Assembly: GCA_015680685.1 (NCBI GenBank)
Contig: MNCI01020942.1
Coordinates: forward strand, 166,009-230,008
Source: Gnetum montanum
Taxonomy: Eukaryota > Streptophyta > Gnetopsida > Gnetales > Gnetaceae
Length of the DNA stretch: 64,000 nucleotides
Direction: 5' to 3'
The stretch's first letter is position 1. Every line of letters begins with the position of its first letter. Shown here piece by piece: positions 46,801 through 59,441 of the stretch. A model generated the notes under the pieces. That model saw only the letters and a list, made by a program, of their open reading frames with translations, searched no databases and was not told where the DNA came from. The translations under genes and the position numbers were made by a program.

Positions 46801-47580
46801 TATCGATGATTCATAGAGAATTTCTCTAAGCTCGCAAAGCCATTGGTAGAGCTTACAAAGAAACATGCACCTTTCATCTGGACCAAGGAATGTGAACATG
46901 AATTCTAACAGTTAAAGGAAAAACTCATAGAAACACCAATCCTACAAGCATCAGACTAGTCTAGACCCTTCCATAACATGATGGATGCATCTAACTATGC
47001 CTTGGGAGTAGTGATCATGTAGATAAACGATAAGAAATGTCCATATTACATCCATTCATTGTGGGAGCACAGTAAAACTACACCACCACGGAAAAGGAGC
47101 TAATGACATTGGTGTATGCTTTGGAAAAGTTTAGATACTATATGCTTGGATATAAAGTATTTATGCACACAAATCTCAGTGCAATTTGCTTCCTCATGAA
47201 TAAGCCAATGGTGAGCCCTTGTGTCATACGGTAGCTTGTGATCTTGCAAGAATTTGATCTCATGATGGTAGATAAAAAAGGAACTAAGAATGTGGCCATT
47301 GACCATCTCTCTCACTTAATATGGGATAATAAAGAGGAAGAGAGCCTGCTCTCTGATTAGTTTCCAAATGAACTTTTCTTTACAAGAGCTATAAGTGAAC
47401 AAATGCATACAAAAACAACATGGTACAATGGCATCCTCACCTATCTTCTCACTCAGGAGATGCCACAATATTTGGATTTTAGAAAGAAGCAAAAAGTTCT
47501 TCATATGGTCAAATACTTCATGGAAATTAATGGACACCTTCATAACATGTGTGTCAATGGCCTAATTCATTGGTGTATCC
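46801..47580 (+). pseudogene. RNase H, element F
   Basis: Broken frames show PFHNMMDASNYALGVV near 46970 and the conserved TTTEKELMTLVYALEKFRYY near 47085-47145, then MHTNLSAICFLMNKP. Only one RNase H domain is found, in contrast to the Tat elements. Confidence 0.78.
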
Positions 47581-48640
47581 CTGATGAAGATCAATTGCAC
47601 ATTCTCTAGGATGCTCACGAAGGACCTTCCATAGGTCACTATGCGGGAGATGCACAACCATAAAAATCCTAATGGTAGGATACTATTGGCCTACAATTTT
47701 TAGGGATGACCACTAGTTTGTCAAGTCTTGTGAATGTTGTTAACAAGACAAGGGGATGATCACTTGCATGGAAGTCCTCAATAGTGGATTCAACCACTTG
47801 AACCTTTCGACATATGGGGTGTTGACTTCATGGGTCCCATCACACCCATGTCTGGTGGAAAGGCATATATTATAGTAGCAATTGACTATTGCACAAAATG
47901 GATAGAAGTAGCAGTTGTTGCTAATTGTATGTCATCCACTACTACTAAATTTATACAAAAAATATTATAAATAGGTTTTGGGTGCCACATTCACTAATTT
48001 TTGATAATAAAACTCATTTCATAGGTGCCACTTTTAGAAAATGAATCACCCATCATCCCCAAGCCAATGGTCAAGTAGAAGTAACCAACTGGGAGATCAC
48101 AAAAATACTAACGCAGATCATTAGCAAATATAGGAAAGATTGGAGGACCAAACTTAGCGATGCTTTCTAAGCTTTTCATTCAACTTGGAAAATTCCAATT
48201 GACTATTCTCCCTATGAGTTAGTATATAGGAAACTTCCAATGCTCTCGATTCAATCCGAGCTCTGTACACTCTCAATAGCCTATGATCTAAATCTTGACC
48301 TAAGTCTAGCACAAAGAAAATGATTAATCATCCTAAATGTGCTAGATGAAAATTGATTAGTGGCCCTATCCTTGAATGGGATGAACAAGGTATTTAGCAA
48401 GCAACATCATGACCTTAAAATTAGGAAAGTAAAATTTCAACCAGGAGATAAGGTCCTCTACTAGAACCTCACACATGTACCTTGAAAGAAAAAATTCCAA
48501 AAATTGTGAAAGGGACCTTATATAATTGATCAAACCTTTCCATCTAGGGCCATGATAATCTACAAACTTGAAAGCCCAAATAAAAAGTAGTTGGTCAACA
48601 TCCAACAAGTAAAGCCTTTCCTAGAACCAAGATGAGCCAG
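47581..48640 (+). pseudogene. Integrase, element F
   Basis: DAHEGPSIGHYAGD near 47610 is the degenerate zinc-binding start. [18 protein letters not shown] (first Asp) is near 47820, and HHPQANGQVEVTNWE (catalytic Glu) near 48055. YSPYELVYRKLPMLSIQSEL is near 48205. The usual C-terminal glycine/proline-rich portion follows to about 48640. Frameshifts and stops are frequent, and the middle Asp region reads as FDNKTHF. Confidence 0.82.
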
Positions 48641-51055
48641 TGCAACTACCACCTCAAGGGAGGGACAATCATGTTCCATTTTTTAGATCTCCTCTTTCCA
48701 ACTTAGTCATGGGGGAGATAGCCACTTGTGATAACCATCCAAATGGCCTCTCAGTTTTTCTACTTTTTATTTTCCACATTTTTTATTTTACAAATTTTTG
48801 GATTTTCAAAATTCTTCCTAATTTTACATCATTGTTAGTAATTTTGAATCTTTCTTGATTATTTTACACTTTCTTATATATTTTACTTTTTTTTTGTTCA
48901 AGTGTGATATTTCCTTATTTTTGATAGTAAAATCACTTTATTGCCATAGGACATAGTGTTGCTATTGTTGTTTACTAATGATGGTTTGTGCTTAGTGTTG
49001 TGATTGTCAATGTTTGGTTTTTGTTTTTGAATTCTAATGTTTAATGACTTTGACATGGTTTATTTTTCATGGAACATGTAGTGAGTCCACATCATTCACC
49101 CATCCAATGAACTCTAAGGTTTTCCTTATCTTGGGAATTTGAGATTTCTTCCATTAAAGAAACTTTTAATCAATCAATGACCTTGGTAGTTCCATAATTA
49201 GGAAGGATTCAAGGGTTTGTAAAGGGTGTGACTTCAAGGGAACTCAATACTCTTTGTACTCTTCTACTTACTTAAGTTCTTGAGTGTTTTTCATGGACTT
49301 TTACTATTCCATACCAACCACTAATGGGAAGTCAAATAAAGTTTTTGCATGGTATGGTTCCCATCCAAAAATTCAAAAAAAAAATAACAAGAATTCAAAG
49401 CATACCCTTTAGACATGAATAAGTCCTTACATGGTGTGGTTTCCATTTCAAAAAAAAAAGAAAAAACAATGGAAATTCAAATCACACCCCTTGGAAAAAT
49501 AAATAGGTTACAAGCATTAGTTATGGGACTTGAACAGCATGCACCTATGCCTGAAGGTACCCTTTAACTGAGGCCCTCTCTCTCACTTTCTACTTCTCTT
49601 TTCTTCTCTTTGTGGAATAGTTGTTATTTTGTGGAAGCACTCTCATATCTCAAGTAAGTGGATCGGTCTTAGAGTGATGATGCGAAGTCACTAAAAGTGG
49701 ATGGTTTTGGTTTGGAATGAGGATGGATCTTCTTGGATCATTTTAAACATAAATTCCACAAGGGAATTCTTATGATGTCAATTCAAAACTCCATTCCACC
49801 TTCTCTATCATCCATCCATGTTGCCATAACTCACCTCACTACCATTTTCTATGTTATGTTTTATGTCTTGGTTTGATGTGATGGGATTCTTAAGTAGATT
49901 CTTTCTGGTTGGTCCTTAACTTATCATGCCATTAAATCAATTGTAGGGCCCATGGACTCTTCAGTTGAGGTTGTGCAAGGGAAAAAGGACATGAACTTGC
50001 TATCAGGAGGACCCACTTGCATAGCTCTTGGTTTGGTTAGTTAAGGTCTCTTACCTTTGACATTGCTACAATCCTATCTTTCGCATATTCCATTAAGTAT
50101 TCTACTCAATGCTCCTTAACCTTTTATTTCATTCATCTTCTTCAACACCCTCTTCTCACATTTTCATACTATTCTTGGCCTTTTAAGCTTTCATTTGACA
50201 CCAATTTCACTTATAAATTCCTTGTATTTTGCAAGTTTAACCGAAGTCAATAGTCATCAACAGTGGTTAATAGCTGCATCAATGAGGCCTTGTCAATGCA
50301 ACCCAAAAATTGTATATATATCACTAAACACTTTGCAATTTTTTCTCATTTACTCATAACACATGGAGTTTTTGTAATTTTTTAGAGCCCAAAACCTTCT
50401 AGAGCCCATAACTTCCCAATTGTTTGTCCAAATTACTCTACTTTTTGATCTTGCACTTATCAGAGGTAAGATCTTTATCATGGAGGCCACAAACGTTAAA
50501 GGTTCTGATGAAATTTTTTGAAAATTTTTCTAACTTCCCCAAAAGGGGTTAATAACTTTAATAACATATAAATATTAACTTTTCAATAGTTAATCCTTCT
50601 AACAACCTCTAGAATGATTTATTAATTATAACACATAAATAAATAATAATTAAAATAATTAAATTAGCCATAATCACAACTTAGTTGAGTGTAACTATCC
50701 TTAAGAAATAAAGGTATCCTAATTGCTTTAAGTTACACAATGATTGTTAATCCATGGTCTCATTTTGATTATATATGGCATCAAAAAAAATTTCTGCAAT
50801 AAGGGAAACCCTCTCAACCATGGGAGAAGCAACCTAGAGCTAGAAGGGGCCAATAAGAATAAGTCCAGAAACTGCCAGAAGCAACCCATGCAACGGGACC
50901 TTTTTGTGAGGAGCCCAAAGTGGTGTTTATCTAACAGATTCCAAAAGAAGAAGTTCCAACTAAATAATCATAGTAAGGAGAAGTGCTTGAACTCATGCCA
51001 AGGCTTGAGGTCACTTTGACTTAACCTTGCCTAGACATCATCAGGTCTGAGAGAT
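48641..51055. other. Element F region between integrase and third ORF, nothing recognised
   Basis: About 2.4 kb, T-rich just after integrase. A direct repeat near 49330-49500 (TGCATGGTATGGTTCCCATC and TACATGGTGTGGTTTCCATT contexts) each precede A-rich runs. A short plus-strand open stretch (50744-51019) is highly basic and has no recognised domain. Confidence 0.55.
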
Positions 51056-51059
51056 CCAA

Positions 51060-51720
51060 TGATTAGTTCTTCAAGAGATTAACTTTGGGCCATTTCTTGA
51101 GAAAGCTCCAGCGGATTTTAAGACTCAATTGCAAACCTCTCACATGTGTCTAGTAATCACATCCAATGGGGAATGGTACATGAGAGAGACATATCTCTTT
51201 TGGAGAAATAGAAGGTTGGGGTCCATTGTCAAAATTAAGGACATTCAAGTGTCATACTTAGTAGAAGCTATCACACAAGCACTTGGGTCACCTGACATTA
51301 GAATATAGCTAGCAGAACTATTCATGAAAGGTGATCCTGAGGCTAAGAGAGAGTGGACCTAGCAATGCTATGAGGTTGACTGCAAGGAGTATGGTGCACT
51401 CACACTAGTGGAGCGAATTTAGTTTAAAATTGTGGCCTATCACCTCAATCCAATGGTGAGGCCAAGTAAGGTGACTGCTTTCTCCTTCTGAGCATGCATT
51501 TCTCTAAGCTAGAAATTTCCTATCAACCTTTCACAACTAATTTACTTAGAGATCAAAAAGCACTGTAAAGAAAATGAATGTGGAAGGAAAACCTTGCCTT
51601 TTTCATGCCTCCTCCAGAAACTCTGCAAAAGGGTAGGAATTTTTCACTACACCAACGATACCATCAAGCATGCTCCTTTGGCCTCATGGTCTAAAATCAT
51701 TAAATATAAAATGCCAAAAA
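51060..51720 (+). pseudogene. Third ORF of element F, Athila ORF1/plant-transposon-type domain
   Basis: One frame with four stops reads EINFGPFLEKAPADF, a turn at NGEWYMRETYLFWRN, IKDIQVSYLVEAITQALGSP, an LNPMVRP motif and KTLPFSCLLQKLCKRVGIF. This pattern of a small entry motif, an Asn-Pro motif and a LCxxxGV-like end is what I know from plant retrotransposon ORFs placed after integrase in Athila and from the putative plant transposon protein domain. Recognition is by pattern, not by search. Its place at the env-like position of F supports the call. Function unknown. Confidence 0.55.
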
Positions 51721-51984
51721 AAAACCTAAGAAGAGGAGCATTTGCCACCACCACCCACTCAAGAAACAATGCCAGAGGCTTGAGTAGCCATTGAGCGTTT
51801 ATGAAAAATCCAAGAATAGCTCTTGAGTGAGCAAGAGTAATGAGCAGGAATGAGTGGGGTAGATCCATCTGTGTATCAGTTGACAATGAGTCACCTTAAT
51901 GAGGTGGCCCAAAAAATTAGCTAGATGGAGAGGGATGGACCAATATTCTTTGCCTGATGGAGAGGGATTCGTGGGTTGGTTTTA

Positions 51985-52080
51985 GGCCTCAATAGCTCAT
52001 GGGGTTGCCAGTTTAAGGTCTTAGTAGATAGTGGAGTGAGAGTTTAAGGTCTTAGTGGACCATAATGTGTGCTAGATGCA
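51985..52080 (-). repeat. AGTTTAAGGTC repeats upstream of antisense promoter (C)
   Basis: Two or three copies of CCAGTTTAAGGTCTTAGTAG and a further-diverged unit ending GTGCTAG. Same relative place as 5530-5680 in A. Confidence 0.7.
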
Positions 52081-52285
52081 TCATTTTAGTAAGGCTTGGT
52101 GCATTGAAAAAGAAAAATTTTCTTGGATGCTCATTGGACAATAAGAAAAATTTAAAATTTTTCTAAATTTGGGGTGACCCGAAAACAAAAATTTTTCTAA
52201 ATCTAGTGACTATGCTCCCATCCAACTATGCCTTGCACTGTAGATCATAGTCCTAGGATAGGTAAAAAATTAAGTGGTCCTAGGG

Positions 52286-52295
52286 GATATAAAAG
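52286..52295 (+). promoter_or_regulatory. TATA-like box of antisense gene (C)
   Basis: GATATAAAAG about 140 bp upstream of the predicted ATG (52429). Confidence 0.5.
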
Positions 52296-52428
52296 TGTGC
52301 TTCACCTATGGGTAAATTTTTCATTGTTAATTGAAACCATAAACGTTTTTAGAGCATAGCGCAATTTGAATCCTGTAGTTGCTAGGATGTTGCATTGAAG
52401 TGAACACTAGCACCCTGAATTGACTAAC

Positions 52429-52505
52429 ATGGGTGAGGGAGAGTAAGCACTAGCATGCTTGTTGTGGGCACGCGTGGAGGAATGAAAGAGACCACCATCA
52501 ACCAA
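52429..52505 (+). pseudogene. Antisense gene of element C, exon 1 (tentative)
   Basis: ATG then 77 nt to a GTACCC donor, leaving phase 2 as in A and B. The translation has two stops and the short match ARVEE with AKVEE of A. It lies at the expected distance from the TATA-like box. Weakest of the exons. The rest of the gene resumes at 55525 after a solo LTR. Confidence 0.4.
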
Positions 52506-53618
52506 GTACCCCTACTACACTCTTCCCTTTTGTCATTTTCTACAGTTTCATTTGTTTTCTCGTACTTGGGGTTTAGGGCTTATGTTGGTGATGCCTTGCC
52601 ATGGCAATAGCCACTACTATTGTAGCTATTTGGGCCATCACAACCCTTAGGGTATGCACATTGGGTAGGAAAGTTTTTGGTTTGTAGAAGGAGGGTTTTT
52701 TTTTCTATGTCATTTATGTGGGGTTTTGAAATCGATGGCCGCAAGGTTTACTAGTTTTCATAATGGTCATTATGGCTATAGGGGGAAAAAGTCCGTAGGA
52801 CTATGTGAGGCTATGAAAAAATAAAACTTTTGTTATGTGGTGTTGTGCAATGGGTAAGGAAGAGGTAGGAATTGAGGCTTTACGACGGTCTTAGGGCTAT
52901 CACTTATGGGGCATAGGGTAGGGATGGCAACACCAATGATGGCCATGGGTGATCACCTTAGGGTAGAGGCATAGCAAAGGATTAACCCCTTTTTCTGTTA
53001 TATTTTTTGAAATCACGATAGGATGAGAGCATGGTAGGGGTAAGGGTTTGATGATTGTCACCACCCGTGAGGTAGGACACATGGTAGAGGTTGTGGTAAT
53101 CTGCAGGGTAGGGTAGTACCATGGGGAATGTTTAGTGGCATGGCTACAAGGGCTACATCCATGGTAGGTGCTTAGTGCATGGTGGTAGGAGGTGTAGTGT
53201 GTATAGGGCATGGCGCTAGATTGTTAGGTTTTTGTTTTTGGAAAATTTTAAAAAAATTTTAGGGCTACACTCTCTTAGAATTGTTTTTCTTTGGTCTAGG
53301 GCTATGCTCCACAATTACTAGAGCATTTTCAATGTTAGAAAAAGTTAGAAAAAAAATTTTGTGTTCTCTAGACTATCCTCCTGTGGGGTAGCCTAGAGTT
53401 ATAATTTTTCATATTTTTCCAAACTACGTTGCCCAAAGTTAGAAAAAATTTTGAAAATTTTGTGAAAGAATGCTAAACCTTTGAAATGCAAAATGCTTAT
53501 GTTAAATTGCCAAAACATGTAGCTTGTAATGCTAAATATGCAAATGTGCAAATGAATTGCTAATTCTATGCAAAACATGCTATACCCCAGTGAGTACCAA
53601 ACACGTCAAATTTATGTG
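52506..53618. other. Intron 1 of antisense gene C, non-coding
   Basis: About 1.1 kb without recognised coding content; frames on both strands are short. Includes AT-rich runs and several AAATTTT blocks near 53230-53470. Confidence 0.5.
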
Positions 53619-53623
53619 TTGAT

Positions 53624-55365
53624 TGTAGCAACCAAAAATGTCGAAGGCTGAAATGAAACACCAAGAGGTCCATGGTTGCATAGTCTTGACCCCACTTCTA
53701 CATGAGGGCTTACTAGGAATAGAGGCAAGGCACCCAGAACAATATTATTGATCAAATTGGAACTTATGAGTATTACAATGAAATGGGTGTTAAATGTAAC
53801 ATGTTTTTTTGCGATGTCTATGGTGTCTACGGGTGTGAGCATAGTAAAGGTTTCAAATGTGAATATGAGAATGTAAACATGTGAATATGTTCTTGAACAA
53901 TGAAAAATGTCAGTAGAATGCTAAAATGTAAAAAAAATGTGAAAAATGCACAGAATGTGAGCGAGCAAGAGGCATCATCCAAACGTAGGTGGGGGGTGTG
54001 GGTGGGTGCGAGGGAGCATAGTTAATTGTAAAGAAAAGTTTAGGAGGTATGCAATGTACAAATAGGCATAGTAGGTAGTGTAGTCATAATCTCAAGGTGT
54101 CTAGCTATGAAGAACTAATGTTACCATGAAGTCTAAGACTAATGGGTTGGCTGCCACAATGTCCTACAAGCTATAATGATGTGTAGTGCATTGGGAAATG
54201 TACAATGGTGCTATAGTGGTGTTCAATGGTGTTCAATGATGTCCCAAGGTTTGTCAAGATGCTAAGGATGATCAAGTGCAAGAGTGCCAATGCCAAAATG
54301 CCAACTACTGAATGAAAATTCCAACCCTTAAAACATGAAGCATAGAGGTATTTATAAGCCTAGGATTAGTGTGAATCATGGATTAGGCACCATGTGGTAG
54401 AGGGGTAGTTGAGACTACGCTATCCCCAACTACACTTCCACTGGAGCAAAATGGTGTTTTGTTGGCATGCTCCAATGGACCCTGTGAGACGGACAAATTA
54501 TGACTATGCTACTAAGATTGCATGTGTGAGTGTTAAATAGATTGCAATGTACTTGGAAATAGTGCAAAATAATGTAGTTTTGGAGACTACACTTCAGGAC
54601 TATGTTTCCCACTCTCCTGAGTGGTGTTGAGCGTAGGTACAACTTTGGGAAAAATTGAGGGTGCAAAAGAGATGCAAATTACTAATCTTGCTTGTTGAAG
54701 GAATGTTGGAGTTGAGAAGTAGGTTAGTGTTAAGATTTGGAGGCTTCTAAAGGCACTTCTAGCATACTACGCTAATTATGCTCTAGAGCATAGTCCTAGG
54801 GGTTAGGCAAATCTTGCCAGAAAATGATGCTCATTATAGGCTACACTCTAGAGCATAGTCTCAAAGGTGAGAGTGTAGCCCTGACACTTGGAAAAATCTA
54901 GCAAAGATAATGCATGCATCTAAACTACTCTAAATATGCTCTAGAGAATAGTAAGAAGCATAGGCTCAGGAGTTAGAAAATTTGCCAAATTATTTTATCC
55001 ATCCCAACCATGCTCAGCAGCCTTTAGCTTGACGCTTAGGAAAATTTGCAAAATTGATCATTCCAAGGTTTACTATGCTGACTACGCTCTAGAGCGTAGT
55101 CCTAGTAGGGTGAGCATAGCCAAAACACTTAGAAATATTTGCAGCTACTATTAACACTTGCAGTGGGGAATTTTGGAGACTACACTTCAACATAGTAGTC
55201 CTGAAGTGTAGTCAACATAGTTTTGGAGACTACACTTCAACATAGTTTGAAGCATAGTCTTAGTAGTGGGGAGTGTAGTCTCAACACTTAGAAAAATTTG
55301 TCAAGTTTTGACACTTAGTCAAATTTCCAGTTGAGAACTGGGAGCCCAAATTTAGTGGTGTTTCA
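53624..55365 (-). repeat. Solo LTR of the element A family
   Basis: Starts TGTAGCAACC and ends GGTGTTTCA on the plus strand, matching the two edges of LTR A. Both flanks are TTGAT (53619-53623 and 55366-55370). TATA (minus) at 54349-54357. Length 1742 bp. U3 carries several CTCTAGAG-centred palindromes, including a perfect 20-bp one at 55081-55100 (ACTACGCTCTAGAGCGTAGT). No primer site or polypurine tract adjoins it, so it is a solo LTR. Confidence 0.88.
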
Positions 55366-55524
55366 TTGATGTCCTATACTCATGGGGCCCTAGTGGGCCT
55401 TAAGATATTTTTACTAAATTATGCTATGTCATGTAAAGTTTTGCTAAGTTTAATTTAATGTATCTTTATCAAAATTTGCATCTAGTGTATACCAATGCCA
55501 TGCCGATTACCTTTGCAGTTGCAG

Positions 55525-58500
55525 GGTATTGTTAAAACCTATCTTAGTCATTGTGGAGCCCATCAACATTCTTTATTTTATGAGCAAGCTAGTACCCAAC
55601 ACACTTACACTAGATATGTGGGTGGGTTATCAGGTAGTGTGGTTTTGACTAGGGGCATTCGAGTTTTTGGCATTTCTGCTACAGTACTTTAGTATGATTA
55701 TGTGGTTAGACTTAGTAGCAAAGGCTACAGGTGTCATCACCAAGACATTGCTACCTAGGACCAACTAGGGAATATTAATATTTATATTTAATGAACCTAC
55801 TACTAGTGATGATAGAGCAAGTGGTTCAGGCCATGGCCCTAGGGGCACTCGTCCCTTATCCAAGATTTGATTGATTCTAGAGTTTGCTTGCTACAATAGG
55901 AGAAACACCCTATTTATTGCTCTACATGTGCATACAGTGTTCTAGAATCCATTTGAAATTGTATACTATGCAAGAGGGTAAGTGCTATGATTTTGCATTG
56001 TGTTTCTCTTTATTGACTCATGTTAAGTTTGCTAACCGCTAACTACTCATGCTTAATGCCAAATTAAAGTTGATAATGAGGGTCTCCACAACGAGGAAGA
56101 GGCTCTTTCCTTGACTTGCACTACCCTAGAGATGTTTTCCTCTAGTCTGAATGTTTAGGAGGTTGTCCTTGAATAGATGGTAGATGATCTAAAGGATTAC
56201 TCAAGGTGGTACTCAAAGGCGTTCAAGGGGTGCAAGGCCTATGATTGGCTTGATGAGGGGTGGGCTAGTGGTGAGCTTAACCTCAAGGAGATTCTTGCAT
56301 TATCAGCTCATCCATCTCACACACCATTTTTTCTACATAAGCATCTATTTTATTTTATTTTTTTGTGCTTGCTCACATGTGCACTTGTTGATTTGCTCTT
56401 GTGTAATGCTAATGTTGTTGTTGCCTATGTTGCAATTGTAGTTGCTTTAGGAGAGGTGATGGTTGGAAACACAAGCAACACTAAGGCCACCCTCATTATG
56501 AAGTATGGTGATGTGGAGGGGGCATAGCATTGGTTGTGCCACCAAGCCTTAGAGGCATTAACCAATCAGCTCATGCATGATGGGATGATAAACTTATTTT
56601 TGGCCCTTACCCCAAGAATTTTGGTGGCTAAAATGGTCAGCATCATGGACTTCTTTAGTAATGATGTGTGCCACTTCATCACCTATGTGAGTGGAGTGAG
56701 GGTAGTTTTGGAATTCAACAAGGCCCTCCTTACTAACCTCTTTTACCTTTCCACCGATAGCCTATTAGTCATTGACAAGGACAACAAAGAGGTGGACCAT
56801 AGAGGAGAGATTGAGGAGTGGCTAGGAGTCATCCAATCTCACAAAGACATCCTGATTAAAGATGTGCATGTGTGTGAGGTCTAGGAGCTCTACCCTCTTT
56901 TTCATGCTCATGCCTTCTTGAAGTTGCTCTCCCAAGGAGAAATACTTAGGGTGAAGTAGGTAGGAGTGATGAAGAAGGTTCTTTAGGAGGACACAAGGTT
57001 TAACTAGGCCTCCTACATTGCCACTAGACTACACACAAAGAACATTAGGCTTAGCTACAACCTCTAGGTGAGGTCTCACATACACTTCACATTCTTTGCA
57101 GTGTATCTACAAAGGTTCATAGAGCTTCTAGTGCTCCAAGATAGTGGGTGTTAGGTAGTGTAAGATTGTGAGCAGCTAGCTGTCTAAGCCTAGGGTGATG
57201 CATATGTTTACAACCACTTGCTTGCAAGACCTCCCAAAAAGAATCAATGAGTTGTACTTAGTAATGACCAAAGGCCATCTAGAGTGGTCACACTATTCTC
57301 ATGATAGTGTAGGTGAGTGTCCCCCCAACTATTATTAGGAATTTGAACAAGGTTAACCACTATATTGCGGAAATAGTGGGATCCTCCAAGGAAAAAGTTA
57401 AGAAACCATACCTAGTAGAGGAGGCTACTCCTATAGTTAGACAGGCAAGCATCAAGAAGATCCACCTCAAGATCCCAAGCTTGTGCACAAATGTTGTAGG
57501 TTAGTAGGTGCATATATGCATTTGGTATATATTTTTTATGTTTATATTTTTTTATGTTTTTCTCTATGTTATGCTAATGCTAAAATGTTATATTTGTGAA
57601 TTAGGCAAGAGGGCTATGGAAGTAGTGGCAATAATAGTGGCAGAGCTAGCCTCTTCTCAAGCTAAGGAGAAGGCACACAAGGAGGAGCTACATGAGGCTG
57701 TAGATGCTCTTTAGTTGTATGAGGTGGAGGGGCTCTTCCACCCCAATGAGGGTGATTTTTCTAGCCTCTTTGATGGTGTGATGTTGGGCAATCCCCTTGC
57801 TCTCACACCTAAGATCTTGCTAGGTAATTGTTATTAAGTTACCACCTATTGTTGCTATTTTGCTCTTGCATCTTTTGTTGTTTAGTTGTTGCTTATTGCA
57901 ATGTTGGATTACAACCTTAGACATACCTACTAGTGATTCATCATCTGCATCTACCTACTGCATGAAGCCATGGGTAAAGATGCCAAACAAGTTTGCCTTC
58001 ATGGAAGGTATTTTGGAGGATTTGGTAGACCACCTACATTAGGAAAACCCCAAGCTCAATATGCATATGATGTTAATTTGCTTATGTTTCTTTACCAATT
58101 TTGATGCTTAGTCTATCTCTAATGTTGATTTGCTTGTCGCATGCCAATAGATTCTAAGCTCTGTTGGGATTTGAGTTAGGTGAAGAAAGTAGATGCTATC
58201 CCCAAGTACCCTCTTGAAGTGAAGCAAGTGTTCCACTATGTGTATGAGGCCACTAGCAAGTGCATGCTTTCTTGTGTGAAAGCATTATGGATTTGCAAGC
58301 ACTCAAATAAGCACCTGTAGAAATGTGTGCATGAACTTTAGCAGAGAGTGGCAAGCTAAGATAAGAAAATTAGGTACATCTAGTTCTGATATGACTTCTT
58401 ATCTACCTAGTCACATAGAGATAGTACCTGGTGGACTATAGAGATCGACTATGCTAGGTACTAATTGGCCATTCAGGACAAGAACAAGGCCACCTATGAG

Positions 58501-59160
58501 ATCATTAAGTATTAATTATAGATGGATCTGCTTGCCTAGAAAAGTTAGGATTGGAAAAATTTTAGTGCTAAGGTATGTAAGTGAGGGCATACATAGAAAA
58601 ACCATAAACACCACTATAAGTGTGAGCAAGATGCATATCTTCAACAACTCAAGGAAGAGTCCATCAATCGTCGCTGCCTTGAGATGTTTGTTGAGGTAAT
58701 TGACAAGAGGTATGCCTTCAAGATATTTACTTACCACACAATGGTTAGTGGTTCCCTAGAGAGGGAGATTATCATGCCCTAAAATAAGACTTCATCTACC
58801 ACCTCTTCTATGCAGCTGCCCATATGGATTTCCATGGACAAAGGCAAGACCATTGTAGAAGTTGACTTTGGCTAGGAGGACTAGATGTGGCTATTTAAGG
58901 CTGAGATCCTCCGATGCTTAGAGGAGGGCCTTGATAGCTTGCCTCTAGACATGGTCGATGTGAGACCCTCTTAGGTTATATTTTTATGTTGTTTTCATGC
59001 TTTTTGATGTTAGTTTATGGATTGTATTTTTTTCTACTAGATGAATATTTTTTTGGTGATGATAGGTAGTAGGTGATGTTGTAGGCCCTAGTGGCATAGT
59101 GGATGAATAAATCCCTCCACACCCACCTAGCACCATTTGCTAAGAAGATCCTAATGTAGC
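55525..59160 (+). pseudogene. Antisense gene of element C, exons 2-8
   Basis: Exon 2, 55525-55977 (453 nt, phase 2 kept), reads LKPILVIVEPINILYFMSKL, FEFLAFLLQYFSMIMWLDL (HAD-like; motif I Asp gone) and ends VYYARG at donor GTAAGT. Exon 3 (about 56065-56320) has YDWLDEGW. Exon 4 (from 56442) has GMINLFLALTPRI and ELYPLFHAHAFLKLLSQGE and ends near 57500. Exon 5 is about 57605-57821 (KEKAHKEELHEAVDAL). Exon 6 (about 57905-58060) has MPNKFAFMEG, matching FPDKFAFMEG of B. Exon 7 is about 58151-58960. Exon 8 starts near 59066. Stops are numerous. Order and content match A and B exactly, so the gene was ancestral to the three elements. Confidence 0.75.
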
Positions 59161-59344
59161 CCTGTCATTAGGCATTTTTACATTTTTGTGTATTTTTTCT
59201 ATATGGTGCTAACGAGCATGCTATGTATAATTATTGGTATGAGATGTAGTGGACTTTTTGCTATATGAAGTGTATGATGTATAGATTTCTACATTTATTG
59301 GTTATGTTCAATGCTAATGATGCAATGAGTTGATGTTAATGTTT

Positions 59345-59425
59345 ACTAGTTTTAGGCCATTTCGAGCCACATAAGTTGATGGCATGTGTTGGTAGCTTTA
59401 GGCCATTCCGGTCCACACAATAAAA
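59345..59425 (-). repeat. Two GCTAGTTTTAGGCCATT-type units (C)
   Basis: CTAGTTTTAGGCCATTTCGA at 59345 and AGCTTTAGGCCATTCCGG at 59391, downstream of the antisense gene as in A. The array is cut short by Athila G. Confidence 0.75.
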
Positions 59426-59441
59426 GGAAACGATTGCCAGT

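Larger units (their letters stand above)
41531..51900 (+). mobile_element. Athila element F (no 3' LTR seen)
   Basis: Plus-strand element: 5' LTR, primer site, gag (42607), protease, RT, RNase H, integrase (to about 48640), a long non-coding part and a third ORF (about 51060-51720). It abuts the fragment of Tat element C near 51.9 kb. Its 3' end is missing, by truncation or by interruption. Decay is heavy in pol. Confidence 0.8.
51985..59441 (-). mobile_element. Fragment of Tat-lineage element C
   Basis: Contains the AGTTTAAGGTC repeats, antisense-gene promoter, all exons of the antisense gene in order and the first GCTAGTTTTAGG-type units that in A and B lie between the antisense gene and gag-pro. 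RT and integrase are absent on the left, where it abuts F remains. On the right it is interrupted by Athila G at 59442, and its gag-pro may lie beyond. A solo LTR sits in intron 1. The element's coding strand is inferred as minus from the orientation of the antisense gene. Confidence 0.78.

Noticed and set aside
50230-50490. Possible 3' LTR of Athila F
   Set aside because: It has a TATA-like stretch and AGGCC word, but no TGATGAG start or CTCATCA end could be placed, and the third ORF lies beyond it.
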